From Goniomonas avonlea (lineage: Eukaryota > Cryptophyceae > Goniomonadida > Goniomonadaceae), in assembly GCA_003573635.1 (NCBI GenBank), contig QUTJ01031243.1, positions 1 through 10,503 of the forward strand: 10,503 nucleotides of DNA. The letters run 5' to 3'. The translations under genes were made by a program, and so were the position numbers. Below the pieces are notes generated by a model that made no database searches, was not told the origin of the DNA, and worked only from the letters and a program-made list of their open reading frames with translations. Every line of letters begins with the position of its first letter. Positions within the stretch are counted from its first letter, which is position 1. Positions 1-8,369 of this stretch are shown in pieces.

Positions 1-3000
1 CCTCATATCCCTTCCGCTGTCCCCATTCGCTCTCTCGAGGATCTCCGGATCGTCTCTCGACAGGCCACATCAAGCTCTATGTCCTTGATGGGTGCAGCAG
101 ATTCAATAACACTCGCACCTTCTTTTGGCGGAGGGTGAGCTCTTGGATAAAGCCACGAATAGGTGCCAAGCCCGTGCCTGGGCCGACCATGATCAAAGGC
201 GTCGAGGGGTTGCTCGGCAGCTTGAACGGAGAGTTCCGGATGAAGACCTGGCGAGGGTGTGAGTGGGATCTTCCTCTCTCTGCGTGTGTGTCTCACTGTC
301 CTCTGCCTCTGCCTCTCTCGCCCATTCCTCACTCTCGCCACGCCCCATGTACTCTACTGACCGACTGACTGAGATTGGACAGGCACCTGCGAGGTCTCGC
401 CCACGGCGTGCGCGAGCAGGTAGTTGGAGCACACGCCCTTGAACTCGCGATCCGGGAGCTTCTTGCGCTCAACGGCGCAGGTGACGTGGATTGTGTCGGG
501 GTGCGCCAGGTTGGAGGAGGAGATGGAGTAGTACCGAGGCTGCATGCGAGGGAGGAGCTCCAGGAGCTCCGTCGCCTGCCGCAACGGACGGTGAGAGACC
601 GACAGGCAACGGTGAAGGCCGAGAGGGTGAGAAGACGACAGACAACGGTGGGAGACCGACAGACGACGGTGGGAGATCGAGGGGCCCACCGAGGCAGGCA
701 GACCAAGGTCGACCGAGGCAGGCAGACCAAGGTCGACCGACCGTAACAGGCAGACAGCAGACCGACCGACCGACCAATGGAGGCAGGCCACCGGTAGAGG
801 CAGGCAGGCAGGCAGACCGACCAACCGACCGACCAACCGACGACCAAAAAGGCAGGCCAAAACAGATACACGGGCCGACGGAGGCAGACCGACCGAACAG
901 GCAGACCGATCGTCACAGACGCGGCCGACAGACAGAGAGCCTGAGACCGACCTTGATGTTGATTGAAGGGAAATCGAGGAGCAGGTCCAGGATGTTCCTG
1001 TAGCCCTTGATGGCGTAGGTGTCGAACTCATCCTTGCCAGCCTTGGAGGCGAGACGCGCGAGCTTCTTGGCCTCGTCGGCCGAGGTGGCGTGCTGAGCGA
1101 GCACAGACAGCACAGACTGCGGGGCACCTCGTTAGACGCATGGCGTGCAGAGCGAGCACAGACAGCACATCCTGCGGGCCCCGTCGAGCACGCACTCAGC
1201 ACACTCGCAGAGTGCGCAGGGTGTGCGGGAGTGCGCAGGGTGTGCGGGAGTGCGCAGGGTGTTCGACACTCACACACTGGCGCGCACTCACGCACTCGCA
1301 CCCGGTCCCACTCGCACCCAGTCACACTCGCACCCGGTCCCACTCGCACCCCAGTCACACAAACCACTCACGCCCACTCATGCACAAGCTGGCAGTGACA
1401 CACACCTTCTTGATGGCATTGATTTCGACGTAACGCGTCAGAGCCGTGCGCATGTCCGTGGGGCACGGGAAGGGAGACATGCCCTCAGCAGCCAGGGTGA
1501 ATCGCGCGTCCCTGGGACACAACCGTCATTTCGAATACAAATATATTGTAATCTATCGATCGTGCCATGTCACCGCCCCAACAGCTACACCGATCGTGTA
1601 CGGGGGCCTTGCAGGCAGTTGCAGTGCTGACATATTTTCAAACAGGACCCGAGGGGGTCACTCGCTGAGCTTCAACTGCAAAAGAGCACATCCACCCGCG
1701 AGTGATCACATGGGGAGCAAGTACCGCACACCAACTTACAAGCTCACACCCAGGCGGTCGGCCAGCCCCTGGACCAGAGCAGTCTCGTTGCAAGGGAAAA
1801 TGGCCACGTGGTCGCCGGATTCGTATCTGCTCGAGGGATGCATTTAGCGATGACGATGTCTCGAGAGGGCGAGTGCGAGCGACTGCAGAGTGGCAAGAGG
1901 TTGACAGGCGTGAGGCAGAGGGAGAGCAAGTGACGGACGAGTGACATCGTGTGACAGGAGCGCGCCATCGAGTGACAGGGCTCGGGTGTGGCAAGAGGGT
2001 GAGTGACTGGCAGTGAAGGCAGCCTTTCTCTGTGTGTCTCGGGCGCGTACTTGATGCCGGTGCCCTTGATATCCAATTCAACGTGTCGGCAAGAGCGGTC
2101 GGATTTCGGTCCGTGGAGCTCCACGTTGACTGCCGTCTTCACAGTGCTGAGCTCGTGATGCTCGAGAGAAGAGCTGCGCGAGTATGTTATTATATGGACG
2201 CTGTCCTCACAAGATGCTCGAGAGAGAGCTGCGCGAGTATGTTTGCGTGTACGGATCTGTAATCCCTGCTGAGCTCGTGATTTCAAGAGCGTCAGTGTGC
2301 ATTTCGGTCTGTGGAGCTCCAGTTGACTGCTGTCAAGTGACCTCAGAGTTGCGCGATGTTAACGCATCTCACAATCTTCATCTGGAGAGCCTGTCCTTGT
2401 CCCAGTCCCGTCTACGTTCTAGAAACGGTATCCTGAGGTCGTAAGATTCAAGAGCTACCGCTCTGCACGGTTCTAATCATGGCCGTCACTCTCATCATCA
2501 CATGAGAGATAACGTGTCGGAGGGAGAGTGAGAGAGGGACTGAGAAGTCGGCCTCGAGAAGTGTCGCTACTGCGCACCGAAGAGGCAACGAGAGGACTAA
2601 AATGGGAGAAGGGAACTTTCATCCTGGGAGCTATGCTGTACGATTGGCGGAGTGCGTGCACACAATTCGGACACCTGGATTTGGTGGCGAACTCGGGGAC
2701 AACGGTGTCAGCGTGCGAGTGAAACGAGGCAGTGTACTTCCAAACATGCTTTTGCGGACCCTTGCTCTGCAAAGCGAGGGTGAGTCCAGTCAGCACCAAA
2801 CTAAGTCTTACCTCGATATCAGGCAGGCCAAAATGCGCCATCACTGCTGGCCACATTGTTTCCCTCCAGCTTGCGAAATCCTCCTGCACGAGGTGCAACA
2901 ATCATCAAGACAGGATCACACACGGCAGAAGACGCAGCCGCACCTCGATACTTCCGTCATCATCGCCCTCACCGCGCTCGCAAAGTCGCTTTCCGCCAAG

Positions 3001-3656
3001 CGCCGCCAGGCGGGTGTCGAACAAAGTGCCCATAGCCTGGTAATGCTCATACTGGCGGTTTCCAAGGCCGAAAACCTACAACAAGATGTCAAACGTTGAC
3101 ACCCATTGTTGCATCTACACGCACCAGATAGGCAGTGTTCGCCAACGTCGTCTCGGAGAGAGTCTTTCCAGAGTCCACGATCCACTTGTGGAAAGTCCGA
3201 GCATTGTCGGTCGGCTCACCTTCACCGTAAGTCGCAGTCACCATGAACACGGTTTCGTGCTCAACAAACTCCTCCTGAGGCACGTGTGATCAAAGCAGAT
3301 GCCTTCACACTACGCACAGGATCAAACTCCTCGAGATCCATAATCTGGACGTTCAAGTCGCGGAGGTGCGCCTCTTCCTCCAACTTTTGGGCAAATCCCT
3401 CAGCAGTTCCCGTTTGCGACGCAAAATAGATGTGAATCTTTGGCCCCCCGTACACCTGCACCAGCAATGAGGGCGGGTGTAGCAGGACCGATAGTACCTT
3501 GGCGCCAGCTTTCTTGGCACCCCCCCCGGTCCCCGAGCCTTGAACAGCAGACATCATGGGGCGCGGCGCGGACGCAGGCTTTTTCTGGCCAAAAGCAAAG
3601 TAGAGCACTGCTGCAAGCAGCAGCACGACCAGCCCTGCAGCGAGGTACATCGACAT
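1..3656 (-). CDS. CPR: NADPH-cytochrome P450 reductase, 3' part beyond the window
   Basis: This diflavin enzyme passes electrons from NADPH through FAD and FMN to microsomal P450s. Exons by hand (minus): 3656-3498, 3455-3318, 3274-3125, 3075-2944, 2883-2812, 2766-2675, 2146-2051, 1826-1740, 1511-1406, 1116-952, 575-387, 247-119 and perhaps 16-1; about 505 residues so far, against roughly 680 in the family. Residues 4-22 form a membrane anchor followed by a Gly/Ala/Lys linker. FMN domain: SQTGTAE (66-72), [12 protein letters not shown] (113-124), [12 protein letters not shown] (150-161), GEGDDDGS (184-191). Linker/FAD domain: [49 protein letters not shown] (413-420) and GVCSNYL. NADPH site: VGPGTGLAP (483-491). 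The SDRSC region resembles plant enzymes. Most introns are phase 0. The exon 6/7 join is the least certain and may hide a short exon. The anchor and the P450 reductase motif set argue against other diflavin enzymes. Confidence 0.93.
576..951. repeat. Repeat-filled intron 10 of the P450 reductase gene
   Basis: This 376-nt intron is made almost entirely of short purine/C repeats on the plus strand. Two perfect copies of a 24-nt unit occupy 691-738 (core GGCAGACCAAGGTCGACC). Two near-identical 21-nt units occupy 637-678. The rest to about 930 is irregular GACC, GGCA and GACCGACC tetranucleotide repeat. No coding signal is seen. Confidence 0.85.
1117..1405. repeat. Minisatellites in intron 9 of the P450 reductase gene
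   Basis: The 289-nt intron has three separate repeats. A degenerate copy of the exon 10 edge lies at 1141-1180. A 19-nt unit (AGTGCGCAGGGTGTGCGGG) is repeated about 2.9 times from 1211 to 1265. A 16-17-nt unit (CACTCGCACCCGGTCC and variants) is repeated four times from 1293 to 1357. Confidence 0.85.
2101..2334. repeat. Degenerate tandem duplication covering the start of P450 reductase exon 7
   Basis: Bases 2103-2137, inside the exon, match 2301-2334, inside the upstream 528-nt intron, at about 32 of 35 positions with one single-base gap. Flanking intron pieces are also duplicated: GCTCGAGAG..GCTGCGCGAGTATG near 2161-2186 and again near 2217-2240, and GCTGAGCTCGTGAT near 2148 and again near 2269. 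The distal copy has a one-base deletion and would not keep the reading frame. Confidence 0.8.
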
Positions 3657-3877
3657 GACGGAGGAAGCGTGGCTTGGGGTGGGTCACCGTTTGACAGCCG
3701 AGCTCCAGCTAAGGACCAGCTTGACGAACAGGCGGCTGGGATAAATCAATAATTGGGTCCATTATTGGGAACCCATACGCGTTTGTAATTCACCTCATAT
3801 GATCAACGCCAACGAAACGAGATCTTGCAGGACAGGCCAAGGCCAAAAGCAAAAAGAACGGCGACCGCCGCTTGCAC
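3657..3877. promoter_or_regulatory. Divergent promoter region between P450 reductase and PhyH-HEAT genes
   Basis: The two start codons lie 221 nt apart and point away from each other. The middle is AT-rich (about 3741-3770) inside otherwise GC-rich DNA and carries two ATTGG pentamers (reverse CCAAT boxes) at 3752-3756 and 3764-3768. A short inverted repeat, AATAAT/ATTATT, surrounds the first. An 11-mer, CCAAAAGCAAA, lies at 3843-3853, just upstream of the PhyH start. No TATA box is convincing. The regulatory role is inferred from position and composition only. Confidence 0.5.
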
Positions 3878-6191
3878 ATGCCAATCAAGTTGGTGTGTTT
3901 TTTCTTGTTCGGTCTGTTCCGCTCTACCGATTCCAGTTCTCAGCACCTCCTCAATGATGAGGAGGTGCAGCAATTTATTGCTGAAGGCTTTCACATTTTG
4001 ACACCGGACCGGCTGTCGTTGTCGAGCGAGTTTCACCAGAAAGTTTACGACGACCTCACACATTCTATTGAAGCTCAAGGAAATCCAGGTATATGGATGG
4101 AATGCAGCACTTGTTTTTGACGTTCACTCCAGGCAACAACATCATGCCTGCTGTCCCAGAGATGACCCACCTCCTCAACGACCCAGCTGTAGACGGAGTG
4201 CTGACCAGCCTCCTGTAGGGCGTCTTTGCTTCCCACGGATATTATCTATGACTAATTTTGAACAGTGGACCAAGCTATGTGGCGGGTGCACACCGGCATT
4301 GCCACATCTCTCGACCAGACTGGCCAGGACAACCTTGGCACAAGGACTCTTACTTTGGTTACAAGAAAAACCGTCACCTACGACCATTTTGGATTATGTT
4401 AATGTATTATCCCCAAAGGGTTACGGACGAGAACGGCCCAACAATGATTATGCCGGGCTCCCATTTCTTTTCCACACAGGTGCGAAATACCTTGTGGTGA
4501 AAGGTCTCACTCGCCGATTCTCACAGCATGGAGACGATTTCACCAACGAAGCCCATTTGTCTCCCCCTGACCCTCGTTTGGCGGTGGCGGACCACTGGAC
4601 ACTCCCGTTTGCGACCCCACCGCCCCCGGAGGCCTTCGGTCGAGATCCACTCAATATTACCTGTGCCGCCGGTTCCGTGGCCTTCATTCATTACGATATT
4701 TGGTTCGTTTTGGATTGCTTCGACACCGTCCTGTGTTGACTGGTTCGCAGGCATCGTGCTGGGGCGCACGCTGGGACTGCTCCTCGACTGATGCTGAAGT
4801 TTCAGTTTCACCGACTCGTCGATCCGATGCTGCAGCCCACACCCTGGCTGCACAAGTCTCCCGATTGGACTTACCTTGGCCCTCTTGCAGCTGAAACCGC
4901 ACAGGTCTTTTGTTTTCTTGTGTCTTTACGTCTCAGTCGAATGCAAAAAACTGCTCGCAGCATCACCCCCTTTTTCTCCCTCGTTTCCGATCTCAAATGT
5001 GTATTCTTGGGCGTGTTTCATCGACGAGTGCTTTTGTTTCTGTAACGCCGGCTGTTCCCAGGCCTTGGATGTCTCCACTGGACCAGTCACCGCTACTTCC
5101 CGAGAAGCCAAGTTCGTCCAGGACCGCTTGCGCTTATGGCTGGACATCTGGCATTGGATGCGCGGTTCTCGTTGGAATGGTGTCGTGTCCTTGAACGGCC
5201 TCCGCGCCACCGATCCTCATCTGCGACCGAGCGGGGGGATGGATGAGGTCAACCGACTGAAGGCCGTGCTGCTGGATGCTGGCAGCTGTGACCCTGAGGT
5301 GTCACTCAACATCCATCACATTCTTAACAAGTGTCATGCATCAAATCCACATTTATTCAGACAGTCGAAACAGTGTCGTCGATAGAAAGCACAACGAAAC
5401 GGTTGGTGATGCTGCAAGTGACGGCGCCTTTGCAAGTTGTGCTCCACTATTGCTGTTGATCGAGCTCCCCCCCCCCCCTGCCCGCTGACTCTGGCCTGCT
5501 CCGCAGCATCTGGACGCAGCGATTGCACTTGGCAACTTGGGAGAGCCAGGGGAGGACGCTCTCATACACGCTCTCTGGTACCCAACCAGCCTCGACATCA
5601 CGCGCCGCAATGCAGTGCACGGACTCACTCGTGCGGGAGGCAGCGCGGCGCATCAGATTCTTGACGTTTTGGGTATGGATATTATCTGCAGATTATGCAG
5701 TTTCTTTCCGCTGCGGTTCTTGACGTTTTGGGCCAGCGATTATGTTGTGGTAGTTCGAAAATGACAACATCTGGTGGCGCCCGAACTCTGACGAGATTCG
5801 AGTCTAATCAATACTTACGTATTCACACGATCGTTGCCACAGCGCGAGGCGAGGCGCCATCAAACATGGATACGTTTGTGCCCATGTCGCTCGACCCAAA
5901 CGCCCCTACACCCGTCTATCCACGTAAGGAGGTAAGAGTGGAGCGGGAGCGGGAGAGGGAGGGTGCGTTGACACCCGCGCGCAGGTGCGAGTGCCGGGGT
6001 CACGGCCGAGGTCAGCTGCAGCGGCCGCACTCCGGAACATTGGTGCTGGCCTGGCCTACGACAGAGAGGACGAGGAGGCGTACAGTCTCGCGATCATCGA
6101 CGCGCTGACACACGACCCGTGCGCTGCCGTGAGGAGAGACGCAGCAGAGGCGCTGGGTGGACTCTTTCGGGGAGGGTCGTCCGAGGTAGGG

Positions 6192-6260
<69 letters not shown>

Positions 6261-7343
6261 TGTGTGCGTGTGCGTGTGTGCGTGTGCGTGCGGTGCGGGG
6301 GTTGTGTGGTCCAGACACACACACACACGTCCATTCCCTTGCGTACTCTGGTTTACACACTCTCTATCCCGTGCGTACATCCAGACATTCAGACCTCTCT
6401 GCAGGAGGAAGTCGAAGGTGATTTTTGTGGGTCCAACGGGGAGCCGAGAAGGGACGGCGTCACAGAGGAGGTCGTGGGAGCGCTCGCAATGGCGCTGGAA
6501 GACCGCGCTGAGGATGATGGCCAGGTTTGTGTTAGCGTGCAGCTCTGGTCGCGACGATATCGTGTCCCGAGCGTGCATGTCGTCCCCCGTGCTGTGTTAG
6601 CGTGCAGCTCTGGTCGCGACGATATCGTGTCCCGAGCGTTTACCGTGCTGTGTTAGCGTGCAGCTCTGGTCGCGAGGATATCGTGCTGTTAGCGTGCGGT
6701 CTTCTCTTTGTCCGCCTTGGGCACCCTCACAGAGGGTCTCACGCTGCCGTGATCAGATCCACCACGCTGCAGTGTTCTCTTCGCCTGGAGTGTTCTGTTT
6801 GCCTGGAGTGTTCTCTTTGCCTGGAGTGTTCTCTTTGCCTGGCGTGTTCTCTTTGCCCGCCTTGGTCTCACCCTCGTGACCAGATCCACCACGCTGTAGC
6901 GTTCTCGCTGGCCAGGCTCGCCGCTTCGGACATTGATATCTCAGCGGCCATCCCGTCCCTGCACTACGCGTACGAGAACGGCAAGAACCGTTACGCGGTG
7001 TCGATGGCTTTTGCTGGCTTGCTTCTTGCTGGTATGCGTGTTAGCGGGTTGCATTCTCTTATGCGTGCCTGTGCAATGTCGACACCTGCTGGTTTGATCT
7101 AAGAAGTAGGCACGAGTCTGATTTCTCATTGAAATCACTGATAGTTCACCAGCATTTTACACTGAGTCCCCGGCGTCCACCTGTGACGGCACGGTTGCAG
7201 GAGAAACGGTATCCTCGGAGGGTGCTCCCGGTGGGGCAGCAACACTTTGGGGCCCTGACGAAATGTCCAACCCCAAGGACAGATTCATGCAGCTCCGCAC
7301 TAGAGCGAATCAGCGATGGTGTCGGTTTGACGGCACTTTCTGA
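3878..7343 (+). CDS. Phytanoyl-CoA dioxygenase (PhyH) family protein with C-terminal HEAT-like repeats
   Basis: Predicted 629-residue Fe(II)/2-oxoglutarate-dependent oxygenase. Exons: 3878-3892, 3944-4088, 4133-4214, 4266-4479, 4527-4702, 4751-4904, 5062-5298, 5507-5672, 5843-5931, 5985-6185, 6405-6524, 6884-7031, 7201-7343; all joins keep frame. The PhyH domain covers about residues 5-265. Metal ligands are H106 and D108 (WHKDSYF) and H212 (HYDIWHR). R223 lies 11 residues after H212, the same spacing as His264 and Arg275 in human PHYH, and should bind 2-oxoglutarate. A linker with Trp-rich sequence (about 263-340) leads to HEAT/PBS-lyase-like helical pairs at about 342-400 and 430-582, with alanine-rich helices such as DAAIALGNLG, RRDAAEALGGLF and HAVAFSLARLAA. 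The tail ends NQRWCRFDGTF. The ATG at 3878 is the only one that joins exon 2 in frame. No peroxisomal targeting signal is obvious. The substrate cannot be deduced; HEAT repeats suggest a protein partner. Confidence 0.88.
6193..6292. repeat. (TG)n microsatellite in intron 10 of the PhyH-HEAT gene
   Basis: A nearly pure TG run of about 25 units begins just after the splice donor at 6186 and degrades to TGCG and TGTGCG repeats until about 6292. It lies wholly inside the 219-nt intron 6186-6404. Confidence 0.95.
6530..6700. repeat. Shrinking tandem repeat in intron 11 of the PhyH-HEAT gene
   Basis: A unit beginning TGTTAGCGTGCAGCTCTGG starts at 6530, 6595, 6651 and, in part, 6687, giving successive lengths of 65, 56 and 36 nt. 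The copies share the same 5' half (with GGTCGCGA and ATATCGTG) and lose their 3' half stepwise. The array starts six bases after the donor of exon 11. Confidence 0.9.
6771..6860. repeat. 18-nt minisatellite in intron 11 of the PhyH-HEAT gene
   Basis: Five consecutive 18-nt units (consensus AGTGTTCTCTTTGCCTGG) lie between two copies of the exon 12 acceptor region, at about 6751-6780 and 6878-6907. Because the unit is divisible by three, the array is open in one frame as a six-residue repeat (VFSLPG). Confidence 0.9.
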
Positions 7344-7655
7344 GCGGCTACTTGCTCGACTTGACTTGGTGAGGAGGTGCACTTGCATTTCCTTGTATCC
7401 CCGATGGAATCAAGCTCACGCGTGCTTTAGCACAGGTTCGGGGGAAACGTTCATGGACGAGGCTGTATCGCGATGTAAATACGAGGTCCTCGAAGTTTAT
7501 TTCGACCAAGCCACGCGGTCTGACTATCAATGAAAGTGAGGTCAATTGCTTACTGGCTGCCAGCAGTTGAGAGTGAACAAACTGAGAGCAGTCCCATGAA
7601 TATATCGCCATGAAGGCACCACAAGTACAATAAGTAAGCAGACCCCTGCCATTTT
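7344..7655. other. Convergent 3' intergenic region, no confident gene
   Basis: This 312-nt stretch lies between the stop codon of the PhyH-HEAT gene and the stop codon of TIM22, so it should hold both 3' UTRs and polyadenylation sites. No AATAAA is present on either strand that I can see; AATAAG occurs near 7629. On the plus strand 7369-7435 looks like an intron (GTGAGG to CACAG), followed by an open stretch of about 44 codons ending in TGA near 7570. I do not recognise that peptide and do not call it a gene. Confidence 0.5.
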
Positions 7656-8243
7656 TCAATTATGGATGAAAAAGTGATCAATGGCAGCGGAGAACGCCGC
7701 GAACGTGACGCAGCCGAGCCCCGCAGCAGACGGGCCGCCCCGGACGCCGAGAGTTCCACCCGTCAAACAACCGGCGGACAAACTGTTGTAAATATCACTC
7801 TTGGCACGATACTGGAGGAGAGTCAGCCTTTACAGTTGTAGTGTGCTAACCGCAGAGCGCACCTTCTCAATGAAACACTCCGACATGGCATACATGCCCC
7901 CCATCAGTCCAAACATTTTTGCATAACTGACACTCTTTGCTCCTGTAATTTTAAAGCCTTCAGCAATCTTCTGCCTTGTCGTCAAGTGGTCTTGATTGAG
8001 CGGAGCTGGCTCGAAGGGGGCCATGATCGCTCCGAACCCAAACCCAAGCGCCCCACCCATTACCAACGAAAGCGTGCCCTTGAAGACACAAGACTCCTGA
8101 ATGTTGAAATTGCTGCCGAGCTGTTGGCCGATCTCAAATGCGCGCTGCTGGATGGCATCCTGTCTGCTTTGGTTTTCGTCTGAGGGAGGCTGCATGGCGG
8201 GTCTCGTGCTCCGAGATGTGTACGCACCGGCGTATTTGCTCAA
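7656..8243 (-). CDS. TIM22: Mitochondrial import inner membrane translocase subunit Tim22
   Basis: Tim22 is the channel-forming core of the carrier translocase, which inserts multi-spanning carrier proteins into the mitochondrial inner membrane. Two exons, 8243-7863 and 7811-7656, separated by a 51-nt phase-0 intron, give 178 residues, close to human (194) and yeast (207). A hydrophilic N-terminus (1-50) precedes hydrophobic Gly-rich segments at about 55-74, 110-124, 137-152 and 158-175, as expected for the four membrane spans of the Tim17/22/23 family. The signature around [18 protein letters not shown] (Arg-x3-Asp) is strongly Tim22-like. C52 and C123 are 71 residues apart and probably correspond to the conserved disulfide pair of Tim22 (72 apart in human). 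It converges on the PhyH-HEAT gene and shares a 126-nt divergent upstream region with the next gene. Confidence 0.95.
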
Positions 8244-8369
8244 GATTGTGCACGGATGATAAATGACCTCCAGACCTACTCGATCACCGTATCCAAAAGC
8301 AAAGTGGATTATCGAATAATAATAACAGATAGATAGATTTGGGGTGAAACCGCTTCGTCATCCCTGTTA
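8244..8369. promoter_or_regulatory. Divergent promoter region between TIM22 and the downstream plus-strand gene
   Basis: The two start codons are separated by only 126 nt and diverge, so promoters and 5' UTRs of both genes must share this space. It is AT-rich at about 8308-8340 with GATA-type repeats (AGATAGATAGA) and an AATAATAATAA run. The 11-mer CCAAAAGCAAA recurs here at 8293-8303. Function is inferred from position. Confidence 0.45.

Noticed and set aside
691-930. Possible CRISPR-like array because of regular short repeats
   Set aside because: Units vary in length (4 to 24 nt), there are no unique spacers, no cas genes, and the array lies in an intron of a eukaryotic gene.
354-1367. A 337-codon minus-strand open frame
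   Set aside because: It covers real P450 reductase exon 11 but otherwise reads through repeat-filled introns 9 and 10, exon 10 being out of frame. Splicing restores the conserved enzyme; the unspliced frame does not.
3803-3877. An earlier PhyH-HEAT start at the ATG near 3799
   Set aside because: That frame reaches the exon 1 donor in phase 1, which is incompatible with the acceptor that gives the conserved PhyH N-terminus. The frame of the 3878 ATG has no other ATG back to the stop at 3800.
6056-6578. Minus-strand open frames rich in Thr-His across the TG microsatellite
   Set aside because: They are translations of the dinucleotide repeat inside an intron of the plus-strand gene and have no other protein-like content.
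5507-7031. HEAT region as deoxyhypusine hydroxylase, itself a HEAT-repeat iron oxygenase
   Set aside because: The paired His-Glu metal motifs of that enzyme are not seen in these repeats, and the iron site here is the upstream PhyH motif.
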